A stretch of 6,750 nucleotides of DNA from Spartobacteria bacterium (GCA_947487745.1 CANKXQ010000077.1:1-6750), one strand, 5' to 3'; positions 1 to 6,603 are shown, counted from the stretch's first letter. Notes: generated from the sequence alone by a model not told the origin. Numbers and translations: made by a program.

Positions 1-1
1 C

Positions 2-214
2 CTACTGGCCGCCGAAAAACTCAAACTTCCTGCACGCGACTGCCTCGTCATCGAGGACGCCCATGCCGGAATCGAAGCCGCCCAGCGCGCAGGAATGCGG
101 GTGCTGGCCGTGGCCACAACAAATCCGCTTGCAGACCTGCACATGGCAACCGATGCGCTGGAATCCCTCGCAGGAGTAACTCCCGAGCGACTGGCGGCTA
201 TTTTTTCGAAATAG
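2..214 (+). CDS. HAD-superfamily hydrolase (beta-phosphoglucomutase/phosphatase-like), C-terminal fragment
   Basis: Only the last 70 codons are present; the start and the catalytic N-terminal DxD motif lie outside the window. The visible part begins [20 protein letters not shown] and continues [16 protein letters not shown]. This is the typical motif IV region of subfamily-I HAD enzymes: a beta strand, then the acidic E-D pair that helps bind Mg2+, then a helix of the AGI-A-AG-M type and the next strand. Known members are beta-phosphoglucomutase, phosphoglycolate phosphatase and sugar-phosphate phosphatases, all cytoplasmic. The substrate cannot be told from this fragment. The gene stops 10 bp before the stop codon of the convergent helicase gene. 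HAD family assignment is strong, exact function open. Confidence 0.85.
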   Translation, partial: LLAAEKLKLPARDCLVIEDAHAGIEAAQRAGMRVLAVATTNPLADLHMATDALESLAGVTPERLAAIFSK

Positions 215-224
215 ACCTTGCCGG

Positions 225-1916
225 TTACTTCGGGCCTTTCGATTTCTTCGGAAATTTCTTCTTGGGTCCAGCTTGGTAGTCTTTTTTCGAATCGTGAACG
301 GGAGCCAGTGAGATCTGAATGTCGCCTGAATTTGTCTCGATGAGGCGCGGGGCGTCGCGGAGGACATCCAGGAATTGCTGGGGCACTTGGGCGAAAGATT
401 GGCCTGGCAGGATGTCGATGATGCCCACGGAGCGAGCGGGGAGGCCGAGCGAGTCCTCAAGGAGGCCGATGATGTCGCGGGGCGAGATGCGGGTTTCGCG
501 ACCGGCACCGACTCGCACCCACTGCATGCCGCGCGAGGCGGGACGGAGGTTCAGCGAGGAATCTTGGAAATGCTCTGCGCGGGAGGGCGCCGCTTTTTTG
601 CGGGGTTCCTCGATTTCCTTTTCAGGCGGGGTCTCAGGGCCTGCGAGAAGCTCAAAGAGCGCGGCGGCGATGTCGGTCGAGTTGTAGCCTTCCCCGAGCA
701 ATCGGTCGGTGAGGGCCATGGAGAGGTTACCACGATCGAGCACTTCGCGCACTTTTTGAACCATGGCCTCGGCGCGGCGCTCCTCGACCTCGCCGGCGGT
801 GGGAATTTTTCCGCGCAGGATTTTCGTGCGGGTGTAGCGCTCGATGTGCTGGAGCTTGTAGATGTCGCGGCCGGAGACAAAAGTAACGGCCATGCCCTTG
901 CGGCCTGCTCGCCCAGTGCGACCGATGCGGTGCACATAATCTTCGGAGTCGTAGGGGAGGTCGTAGTTCACGACGAGTTCGAGTTCGTCCACATCGATGC
1001 CGCGCGCGGCGACATCCGTCGCCACAAGGAACTCGAATTCCGCCTTCTTGAATTTGTTCATCACTCGCGTGCGCTGCGCCTGCGCGATGCCGCCGTGAAG
1101 TCGATCGGCGGAAAATCCCTGCGCGATGAGGTCGTCAGCAAGTTCGTCCACCATCCGTTGGGTATTGCAAAAAATGATGCCGAGCTTGTAGCCGTGAAAA
1201 TCGATGAGGCGAAGGAGCGCCTCGAATTTCATGCGCTGGGGCACTTCGTAATACCACTGCTCGATGGCAGGAACGGTGAGTTGCTTTTGCTCGATTTTAA
1301 CGGATTTTGGCTCGTTCGAGTGACGCTCGATCAGGTCGCGGATCGGCTTGGAGACAGTCGCCGAGAAGAAAACAGTCTGTCGCTCATCGGGGGTTGCGGA
1401 GAGGATTTTTTCGATATCCTCGCGGAAGCCCATGTCGAGCATGCGATCGGCCTCGTCGAGGACGACCATCTTGACCGTGCCGAGTTGCAGCGTGCCTCGC
1501 TCCATGTGGTCCATGATGCGGCCCGGTGTTCCAATCACGATCTGGACACCTTTTTTGAGTTCGAAAAACTGGCGTTCGTAGGAAGCGCCACCGTAAATCG
1601 GAACGGCATGGATGCCACGTTTGTGTGCGGAGAGTTTGTGGACCTCATCAGCGACTTGAGTGGCCAACTCGCGCGTTGGGCACATGATTAAAACCTGCAC
1701 CGATCGGTCGGAGGCCACGCAAAGCTCGATGGCAGGGATGGCAAATGCGGCTGTTTTTCCAGAGCCCGTTTGCGACTGGCCAACGACATCGTGCCCTTCG
1801 AGCAAAACAGGTATCGCAGCGGACTGAATGGGAGAAGCTTCCTCGAAACCGAGATCCCCAACCGCCTTCAAAACTTCGGGCGAAAGGCCCAAATCCGCAA
1901 AATTCAACTTATTCAT
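225..1916 (-). CDS. DEAD-box ATP-dependent RNA helicase, CsdA/DeaD type
   Basis: Predicted cytoplasmic RNA helicase of 563 aa that would unwind RNA or remodel ribonucleoprotein in ribosome assembly, cold adaptation or mRNA decay. The full motif set is visible in order: Q motif (FEEASPIQ, ends at residue 31), motif I SQTGSGKT (48-55), Ia PTRELA (80-85), Ib TPGR (130-133), II DEAD (154-157), III SAT (185-187), IV IIFCNT (247-252), V ATDVAARGID (299-308) and VI HRIGRTGR (329-336). After a charged linker (about 425-460), residues 463-535 look like the DbpA/CsdA RNA-binding domain (WVRVGAGRETRISPRDIIG, then an IGIIDI-like strand, here VGIIDI). The C-terminal tail is Lys-rich. Length is close to the CsdA class, longer than the minimal RhlE core. 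The ATG is the first possible start, because an in-frame TGA lies just upstream. It lies 51 bp downstream of nadA on the same strand, so co-transcription is likely. Which paralogue (csdA, dbpA-like, rhl) is not certain. Confidence 0.95.
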   Translation of the reverse strand: MNKLNFADLGLSPEVLKAVGDLGFEEASPIQSAAIPVLLEGHDVVGQSQTGSGKTAAFAIPAIELCVASDRSVQVLIMCPTRELATQVADEVHKLSAHKRGIHAVPIYGGASYERQFFELKKGVQIVIGTPGRIMDHMERGTLQLGTVKMVVLDEADRMLDMGFREDIEKILSATPDERQTVFFSATVSKPIRDLIERHSNEPKSVKIEQKQLTVPAIEQWYYEVPQRMKFEALLRLIDFHGYKLGIIFCNTQRMVDELADDLIAQGFSADRLHGGIAQAQRTRVMNKFKKAEFEFLVATDVAARGIDVDELELVVNYDLPYDSEDYVHRIGRTGRAGRKGMAVTFVSGRDIYKLQHIERYTRTKILRGKIPTAGEVEERRAEAMVQKVREVLDRGNLSMALTDRLLGEGYNSTDIAAALFELLAGPETPPEKEIEEPRKKAAPSRAEHFQDSSLNLRPASRGMQWVRVGAGRETRISPRDIIGLLEDSLGLPARSVGIIDILPGQSFAQVPQQFLDVLRDAPRLIETNSGDIQISLAPVHDSKKDYQAGPKKKFPKKSKGPK

Positions 1917-1929
1917 CCAACATCAATAG

Positions 1930-1934
1930 CCTCC
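1930..1934 (-). promoter_or_regulatory. Possible ribosome binding site of the helicase gene
   Basis: GGAGG on the minus strand, 13 nt before the helicase ATG. The core is canonical but the spacing is longer than the usual 5-10 nt, so its use is uncertain. It is among the clearest Shine-Dalgarno-like sequences near any start in this window. Confidence 0.4.
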
Positions 1935-1967
1935 GCGCGCTTCGGCGTCACGGGAAACCCTGCGGCT

Positions 1968-2942
1968 CTACTTCGAAAGCTCGAGCATCCGGCGCACAGA
2001 GCGTTCGGCTTTGGCACGAACATCCTCTGGAATTTCGATGCGAGGCTCGAGATTGGCGAGGCAATCGCGCAGCTTCTCAATCGTGTTCATTTTCATGTAG
2101 CGGCAGTCGGCACAGGCACACGAGTCGGTCGGGCCGGGAATGAAGTTTTTGTTCGGCACCTCACGGCGGAGCCTGTGCAACATGCCGCTCTCAGTGACGA
2201 TGATGAAATCCTTGGCGGGATTGTCGCGGCAGAAGGACACCATTTTTTCCGTTGAGCAGACCTCGTCGGCAAGCAGGCGCACAGCGAGCGTGCACTCGGG
2301 ATGAGCGACGACCACGGCGCTCGGAAATTCGGCTTTAATGCGGTTGATGCTGTCGCGCGTGAACTCGACATGGACATAACAATTGCCGCGCCAGAGATCC
2401 ATGTGGCGGCCGGTTTTTTCCATAACCCAGGCACCGAGATTCTGATCGGGGACGAAGAGTATGTTGCGGTCCTTCGGAGCGGATTCGACGATTTTGACGG
2501 CATTGCCACTGGTCACGATCACATCGGCAAGCGCCTTCACGCCCGCGCTGCAGTTGATGTAGGCGATGACATAGTAATTTTTATGCCTGTGCTCCTCCAG
2601 AAACGCAGCCAACTTTTCCGCAGGGCAGGAATCCGAGAGCGAGCAACCGGCATTCATGTCGGGAATCACGACAGTTTTTGAGGGGCTTAAAATCTTGGCC
2701 GTTTCACCCATGAAGTGCACACCGCAAAAAGCGATGACATCGGCATCAGTCTCCGCCGCCTGGCGGCTGAGTCCCAGAGAGTCCCCAACAAAGTCAGCCA
2801 CCTCTTGGATGGCAGCGATCTGGTAGTTGTGTGCGAGAATCACGGCGTTGCGAGAGCGCTTGAGCTCCATGATTTCCGAAATGAGGTCGGTCGAGACGGC
2901 TTGCATGGGCGTGACGATGCGCGATCCTCCGCGAGCAATCAA
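1968..2942 (-). CDS. nadA: Quinolinate synthase NadA (4Fe-4S)
   Basis: Condenses iminoaspartate with dihydroxyacetone phosphate to quinolinate in de novo NAD biosynthesis; cytoplasmic and oxygen-sensitive. Family motifs visible in 324 aa: ILAHNYQ (35-41), FCGVHFMGETAKIL (72-85), PDMNAGCSLSDSCP (94-107), WRGNCYVH (184-191), AHPECT (213-218), TESGM (250-254) and CRYMKMNT (280-287). The likely cluster ligands are C100, C188 and C280. C277 and C280 form a CxxC like the end of the E. coli cysteine motif, with a further Cys at 275. The start is uncertain. The long form begins with TTG at 2942. An ATG at 2904-2906 (residue 13) would give a 312-residue protein that still keeps all motifs. A GGAGGA lies between them but 18 nt before that ATG. 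Partners NadB and NadC are not in the window. The gene is divergent from the Fur-family gene and probably heads a transcript that includes the helicase. Confidence 0.96.
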   Translation of the reverse strand: MIARGGSRIVTPMQAVSTDLISEIMELKRSRNAVILAHNYQIAAIQEVADFVGDSLGLSRQAAETDADVIAFCGVHFMGETAKILSPSKTVVIPDMNAGCSLSDSCPAEKLAAFLEEHRHKNYYVIAYINCSAGVKALADVIVTSGNAVKIVESAPKDRNILFVPDQNLGAWVMEKTGRHMDLWRGNCYVHVEFTRDSINRIKAEFPSAVVVAHPECTLAVRLLADEVCSTEKMVSFCRDNPAKDFIIVTESGMLHRLRREVPNKNFIPGPTDSCACADCRYMKMNTIEKLRDCLANLEPRIEIPEDVRAKAERSVRRMLELSK

Positions 2943-2962
2943 GCGGGGTCTTTTGCCCTGAA

Positions 2963-2995
2963 TGCCCCCCGCCTTGACTCGGGGCGCGGGGGGTA
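2963..2995. repeat. GC-rich inverted repeat between nadA and the Fur-family gene
   Basis: Perfect 8-bp arms, CCCCCCGC at 2965-2972 and GCGGGGGG at 2986-2993, with 13 nt between them. A G-T wobble and a T-A pair extend it to 10 positions. It fills about half of the divergent intergenic region and contains the putative -35 element of the Fur-family gene in its loop. It could be a protein-binding operator or, on the nadA side, a leader RNA hairpin. It does not resemble the AT-rich Fur, Zur or PerR boxes. There is no T tract after it to make it a terminator. Confidence 0.6.
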
Positions 2996-3002
2996 GTTTG
3001 AT
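2974..3002 (+). promoter_or_regulatory. Putative sigma70-type promoter of the fur-argH-tatC operon
   Basis: TTGACT (2974-2979, 5 of 6 match to the consensus -35) and TTTGAT (2997-3002, 4 of 6 match to the -10) are separated by the ideal 17 nt. A transcript starting about 7 nt after the -10 would begin at or beside the A of the ATG at 3009, so the mRNA would be leaderless. No Shine-Dalgarno sequence precedes that ATG, which agrees with this reading. The spacer is extremely G-rich. The call rests on pattern only. Confidence 0.45.
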
Positions 3003-3008
3003 CCCGCA

Positions 3009-3491
3009 ATGGCCACTGTCTCACGCGAGAGCGTGCGGGAGATTCTGCATGAGTTTCTCGCTGGAAAAGGACTGCGCAAGACTGCGCAGCGGGAGGCTAT
3101 TATCGAGGCCGCGTTCGGGACGAACAATCACTACACCGCCGAGGAACTTCTGGAGATGGCGCGCGCGATTGACCGCTCGGTCTCGCGGGCCACTGTTTAC
3201 CGCACGCTTCCTTTGCTTGTGCAGAGCGGACTCCTCCGCGAACTCGATCTGGGTGGCGACACGAAAATCTACGATCCAAACTTTCTGGAACACCCCACGC
3301 ACAACCACTTGGTCTGCGTGGATTGCAAAAAAATCATCGAATTTGAAGACCCAAACATGGAACTCCTCGAAAACTGCATCACCCGCCGGCTGGGTTTTTC
3401 CCCGACCAACAAGATGGTGAAAATCGAAGCCCGCTGCGATGAACTGCAATTGAAGGGATCCTGCACGAAGCGGATGCAAGCCAAAGCCTGA
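3009..3491 (+). CDS. Fur-family metal-dependent transcriptional regulator
   Basis: Dimeric DNA-binding repressor/sensor of the Fur/PerR/Zur family, 160 aa, a usual length. The N-terminal winged helix ends in the recognition helix SRATVYRTLPLLVQSGLL (59-76). The dimerisation/metal domain carries HNHLVCVDCKKIIEFED (98-114). By alignment with known members the sensing site would be H41, D89, H98, H100 and E111. Glu rather than Asp at 111 speaks for Fur over a peroxide-sensing PerR. Structural zinc ligands C103 and C106 are present, but the C-terminal pair has only C152; the place of the fourth Cys holds R155. The start ATG has no ribosome binding site. It is the first gene of a plus-strand operon, 6 nt before argH, and divergent from nadA. 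Iron as the effector is inference; Zur or another metal specificity is possible. Confidence 0.92.
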   Translation: MATVSRESVREILHEFLAGKGLRKTAQREAIIEAAFGTNNHYTAEELLEMARAIDRSVSRATVYRTLPLLVQSGLLRELDLGGDTKIYDPNFLEHPTHNHLVCVDCKKIIEFEDPNMELLENCITRRLGFSPTNKMVKIEARCDELQLKGSCTKRMQAKA

Positions 3492-3497
3492 CGAGAT

Positions 3498-4865
3498 ATG
3501 TGGAAAGGAAGATTCAAAGAGGAGCAATCCGACCTCCTGAAAAGCTACGGCGCGTCGGTGCATGTGGATTGGCAACTCTACCGTCAGGATATCCGGGGCA
3601 GCATCGCGCATGCGCGGGCCTTGCTCGGTGCCGGCATTCTCACGCCTGAGGAATTCAGCCAAATCGAAGCAGGACTGCTCGAAATCCGCTCCGAAATCGA
3701 GGCGGGGAAATTTGAGTTCAGCCAAGACCTCGAGGATGTGCACATGAACATCGAAGCGGAGCTGACCAAGCGCATCGGCGCGGCCGGCGCGAAGCTCCAC
3801 ACTGCCCGCAGCCGGAACGACCAAGTGGCTCTCGACTTTCGCCTTTGGCTTCGCGAAGCCTGCGAGGGGTTGCGCATCGGCATTCGCTCGCTTCAGACCT
3901 CACTCGTCGGCCTCGCCGAACGCCACAAGGAAGCCATCATTCCCGGCTACACCCACCTCCAGCGCGCTCAGCCCGTCTTTTTTGCCCATCACCTGCTTGC
4001 CTATGTTGAGATGCTCGACCGCGACGCCTCGCGACTGGCCGACGCATCCGCGCGCATGGACGCCTGCCCGCTCGGCTCGGGGGCGATTGCAGGATCGACG
4101 ATTCTTTTAAACCGCGAGGCCGTGGCCAGCGAACTGGGGTTCTCTAAAGTGACGACAAACAGCATGGATGCCGTCGCGGATCGTGACTTCGCCTGCGAGG
4201 TGCTGGCCGGTATTGCGATTCTCGGAATGCATATTTCCCGCCTCAGTGAGGATGTCATTCTTTGGGCCTCGGCAGAGTTTGGATTTATTGAGCTGAGTGA
4301 CCGCCACACGACTGGCTCGAGCCTGATGCCGCAGAAAAAAAACCCCGACATTGCCGAGTTGGCGCGTGGGCGCACCGGGCGGCTATACGGGAATCTCATG
4401 AGCCTCCTGACGGTGATGAAGGGCCTTCCGCTCACCTACAACCGTGACATGCAGGAGGACAAGGAGGCCGTTTTTGATTCGGTGAAATCAGCATCCGAAA
4501 CGCTGGCCATTTTTGCCGAGATGTTCGACGCGGCCTCGCTTCGAGAGGACCGGGCGCTGGCTGCTGCGGGCGATCCCCTTCTCCTTGCCACCGACTTGGC
4601 CGACCGATTGGTTGAAGGCGGCGTGCCGTTCCGCAAGGCCCATGAGATTGTCGGCGGGCTCGTGGCTGTGGCGCAGGAAACCAAAACGCCGTTGCACAAG
4701 CTGAACCAGGCGGAATTCGCGGCCGCATCTCCTGTGCTAACACCCGAAATCGTGAAGGCCACTTTCGACCTGCGCGCCGCACTCGCCGCGCGAGGCACAA
4801 CCGGCGCCCCCTCACCGGAAAACATCCAAAGGGAACTCAGCCGCTGGCGTGAACAACTCCGCTAA
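3498..4865 (+). CDS. argH: Argininosuccinate lyase
   Basis: Cleaves argininosuccinate to arginine and fumarate, the last step of arginine biosynthesis; a cytoplasmic homotetramer of the aspartase/fumarase superfamily. The 455-aa length is typical. The N-terminus MWKGRF matches the family's WGGRF start and supports this ATG. Conserved blocks: RQDIRGSIAHA (29-39), LEDVHMNIE (78-86), HTARSRNDQV (101-110), GYTHLQRAQP (150-159, with the active-site Thr-His), and the superfamily signature GSSLMPQKKNPD (273-284) with the catalytic Ser loop. All key residues are present, so the gene looks intact and active. Only a weak purine stretch precedes the start, which is 6 nt after the regulator's stop. Its last 17 nt overlap tatC in another frame. 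No other arginine gene is in the window. Confidence 0.98.
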   Translation: MWKGRFKEEQSDLLKSYGASVHVDWQLYRQDIRGSIAHARALLGAGILTPEEFSQIEAGLLEIRSEIEAGKFEFSQDLEDVHMNIEAELTKRIGAAGAKLHTARSRNDQVALDFRLWLREACEGLRIGIRSLQTSLVGLAERHKEAIIPGYTHLQRAQPVFFAHHLLAYVEMLDRDASRLADASARMDACPLGSGAIAGSTILLNREAVASELGFSKVTTNSMDAVADRDFACEVLAGIAILGMHISRLSEDVILWASAEFGFIELSDRHTTGSSLMPQKKNPDIAELARGRTGRLYGNLMSLLTVMKGLPLTYNRDMQEDKEAVFDSVKSASETLAIFAEMFDAASLREDRALAAAGDPLLLATDLADRLVEGGVPFRKAHEIVGGLVAVAQETKTPLHKLNQAEFAAASPVLTPEIVKATFDLRAALAARGTTGAPSPENIQRELSRWREQLR

Positions 4866-5652
4866 ACAACAATCCACGACTCTCGAAAAGTTCTTTGCTT
4901 TTCGCAACCGGGGGGATGAAGCGAAGCCCTTCCTCGCCCACATAGAAGACCTGCGCTTCACGATCATCAAAATCGCGGCCGCGCTGGTGGCCGGGATGCT
5001 CCTCTCCTTTGTCTTCCGCACCGAGTTGGCGGCCATAGTGCAGCATCCGCTCGTGGCAGTGGATCCGCAGCGCGCAGCGAATTTGCAATCCCTCGGCGTG
5101 GCGGACTCCTTCACGATCTCGCTCGAGCTTTCCTTCTATGCCGGCCTGGTTCTTTCGTTTCCCTTGATAGTGATTTTTCTGGCGGAGTTCATCCTTCCGG
5201 CTCTTACACCCAAGGAAAAAGCGATGATCTTTCCTGCGGCTGCGATCGGATCCGGGCTTTTTCTCGGCGGCGCCGCATTCAGCTACTTCATCGTCCTGCC
5301 ACAGACGCTGGAGTTTTTCTTCAAAGATGCGCAGGCAATGAACTGGCAACCGACATGGACCGTGCGCGAATACTACTCCTTTGCCACCCAATTCGTAATT
5401 TCCTTCGGCCTCGCTTTCGAACTGCCGCTGGTGGTTCTCCTACTGGTCAAACTTGGCATCGTCGATCACGAGCTTCTGAACCGAACCCGAGCCTTTGCAG
5501 TCGTGGTTATCTTTATCTTGGCAGCGCTCATCACTCCGACATCCGACATCCTCACGCTCCTCCTCATGGGAGGACCGATGTATATCCTCTACGAAATCTG
5601 CATCGGGATCGCGTGGTTAATGCGGGATAAAAATCCCAAGCCTGTCGATTGA
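4849..5652 (+). CDS. tatC: Sec-independent protein translocase TatC
   Basis: Inner-membrane receptor of the twin-arginine pathway, which exports folded proteins, many with cofactors; it works with TatA/TatB, neither of which is in this window. The 267-aa protein has about six membrane segments (near 37-55, 90-117, 126-150, 178-202, 214-229 and 234-256). Family motifs: FLAHIEDLR (28-36), with E33 at the place of the signal-peptide-binding Glu of E. coli (E15); LPALTPKEK (116-124), with E123 at the place of E. coli E103; FGLAFELPLVVLLLVKLGI (186-204); and TPTSDILTLLLMGGPMYILYE (about 229-249). The start is GTG at 4849, inside the end of argH (17-nt overlap), which suggests translational coupling. 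No alternative start codon is near upstream. The N-terminal cytoplasmic tail of about 27 residues is longer than in E. coli TatC. Confidence 0.96.
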   Translation: MNNSAKQQSTTLEKFFAFRNRGDEAKPFLAHIEDLRFTIIKIAAALVAGMLLSFVFRTELAAIVQHPLVAVDPQRAANLQSLGVADSFTISLELSFYAGLVLSFPLIVIFLAEFILPALTPKEKAMIFPAAAIGSGLFLGGAAFSYFIVLPQTLEFFFKDAQAMNWQPTWTVREYYSFATQFVISFGLAFELPLVVLLLVKLGIVDHELLNRTRAFAVVVIFILAALITPTSDILTLLLMGGPMYILYEICIGIAWLMRDKNPKPVD

Positions 5653-5665
5653 TTCGGCTGACAGA

Positions 5666-6322
5666 CTACAAACTCTTCGATGTCCTCCACTCGATGAAGA
5701 TGGCGGAATTGGTGATGTGCTGAAAAATCCCCTCCAGCGTCACTGTGTCCAGTTCCCGAAAAACAACCCGCTCCGTGGGTCCTTGGCTCTGTTTTTGCTG
5801 CTGATTTGGCGCATTGGAAGCTGACTCTGATTGAGGCACCGGCGAAACAATCCGACCGGCAATTTTTTGAATCGCGCCTCCTCCCGTCGATACCTTGGTG
5901 GCTGTTGGCACGGATTCATACACCATGATATCACGACCAACTTTTTGAAATTTCTGTTTGGATCGACCATACAGATTGTTTGCCTGCTTGAAGCTGTTCA
6001 CATCCGAGGTGAAAGTGATCTTTCGTTTGCCGGAGCCTTCCAGATCCAAGATCAAGTCATGGGAACCCACGCCTTTCACCAAGGCTTTTTGCAAAACACC
6101 GGTCACCGTGATGCGGCGGTCGCGCAGCGCCTTGCCAACAAGCGCCGGAAATTTGTCTGTGATCTCTGCCAACTCAACTGCAGAGACTGTTCCCTTGGAG
6201 ACAAAGCGTTCGACTTCCTGTTCCGGAGTGAGTTTTTCAGGCTCGGGAGACTTGAAAAAATATTCCCACGCAAAAAAACTCGAAACACCAATCACCGCTG
6301 CCAGTAAGAGAGCTTTGCTCAT
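5666..6322 (-). CDS. Membrane-anchored hypothetical protein, possible OB-fold domain
   Basis: I do not recognise the family with confidence. The 218-aa product starts MSKALLLAAVIGVSSFFAWE: one N-terminal hydrophobic helix (about 3-18) without a lipobox Cys, so a single-pass anchor with the rest probably outside the cytoplasm. A charged helical region (28-68) follows. Next comes a strand-rich part (70-108: RITVTGVLQKA, HDLILDLEG, KRKITFTSD) that resembles the small OB-fold proteins called tRNA_anti-like. A Gln/Ser/Pro-rich linker (163-183) leads to a C-terminal strand segment, VTLEGIFQHITNSAIFIEWR. The frame is open to 6577, but that part crosses the tRNA gene. The ATG at 6320-6322, directly before the hydrophobic helix, is therefore the sensible start; only a weak AAAGAA precedes it. 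It converges on tatC with 13 bp between the stops. Real gene likely, function unknown. Confidence 0.7.
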   Translation of the reverse strand: MSKALLLAAVIGVSSFFAWEYFFKSPEPEKLTPEQEVERFVSKGTVSAVELAEITDKFPALVGKALRDRRITVTGVLQKALVKGVGSHDLILDLEGSGKRKITFTSDVNSFKQANNLYGRSKQKFQKVGRDIMVYESVPTATKVSTGGGAIQKIAGRIVSPVPQSESASNAPNQQQKQSQGPTERVVFRELDTVTLEGIFQHITNSAIFIEWRTSKSL

Positions 6323-6355
6323 GTTCTTTGGGAAATTACTCGATTCCGGCTCTTT

Positions 6356-6381
6356 ATTATCCCCCCGCAGCCAACAATCAA
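6356..6381 (-). promoter_or_regulatory. Weak candidate promoter for the anchored hypothetical protein
   Basis: On the minus strand, TTGATT (6376-6381) and GATAAT (6356-6361, 5 of 6 match to the -10 consensus) lie upstream of the ATG at 6322 and would give a leader of about 25 nt. The spacer is only 14 nt, shorter than the preferred 16-18, so the -35 assignment is doubtful. A transcript from the upstream tRNA could also read into the gene. Confidence 0.3.
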
Positions 6382-6442
6382 CGCTAAAAAGCCGCTGAAT
6401 TTCATACCGCCAAAGAAAAAACCTTGCATGAGTCGAGGGAAG

Positions 6443-6527
6443 TGCCGGCGGCGGGACTCGAACCCGCACACTCCTTTCGGAATAAGGGATTTTAAGTCCC
6501 TTGCGTCTGCCATTTCGCCACGCCGGC
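6443..6527 (-). tRNA. tRNA-Leu (anticodon UAA)
   Basis: An 85-nt class II tRNA folds completely on the minus strand. The acceptor stem is GCCGGCG/CGCCGGC with discriminator A, as leucine tRNAs require. The D stem is GCG/CGC with loop AAATGGCAGA. The anticodon stem AGGGA/TCCCT encloses loop CTTAAAA, giving anticodon TAA (UAA), which reads UUA leucine codons. A long variable arm, ATTCC GAAA GGAGT, forms 5 pairs (one G-U). The T arm is GCGGG TTCGAGT CCCGC. The 3' CCA is not encoded (CT follows the discriminator), so it must be added by the CCA enzyme. A T run lies about 20 nt beyond the 3' end, but no strong hairpin precedes it. Confidence 0.97.
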
Positions 6528-6580
6528 AAGGCGGACTGAGGAGGGCGATATCTTCTGGCTGGAGGGAATCTCAGCAAGCG

Positions 6581-6603
6581 TAAAATGCGGGAGTCCCATT
6601 TTA
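6581..6603. repeat. Inverted repeat with 7-bp arms upstream of the tRNA and of the right-edge frame
   Basis: Arms TAAAATG (6581-6587) and CATTTTA (6597-6603) are perfect complements around 9 nt. Inside, GG/CC can pair further around a small loop after one bulged base. The A tract before and T tract after make it look like a weak bidirectional terminator, but no gene ends here on either strand. It may instead be an operator for the gene starting to its right. Confidence 0.4.

Noticed and set aside
198..214. Inverted repeat CTATTT/AAATAG at the end of the HAD gene as a terminator
   Set aside because: The stem is only 6 AT-rich pairs, it overlaps the stop codon, and no T tract follows in either direction.
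375..1691. Long plus-strand open frame (438 codons) opposite the helicase gene
   Set aside because: It lies antisense to a gene with all helicase motifs. Its translation shows no recognisable family. Long antisense open frames are expected with this codon bias.
3021..3824. Minus-strand open frame of 267 codons opposite the Fur-family gene and argH
   Set aside because: It crosses two well-supported genes on the other strand, and its product is His/Phe-rich without motifs, as antisense shadows are.
5642..5664. CTGTC/GACAG repeat between tatC and the convergent gene as a bidirectional terminator
   Set aside because: Only 5 pairs with a 13-nt loop and no T tract; too weak to call.
6443..6527. 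tRNA-Leu as an integration site of a mobile element
   Set aside because: I see no integrase and no direct copy of the tRNA 3' end elsewhere in the window.
6323..6577. N-terminal extension of the anchored hypothetical protein, and a small minus-strand frame at 6319-6513, both running through the tRNA
   Set aside because: Their sequence there is a translation of tRNA-Leu, giving the familiar tRNA-derived peptide pattern, so it is not coding.
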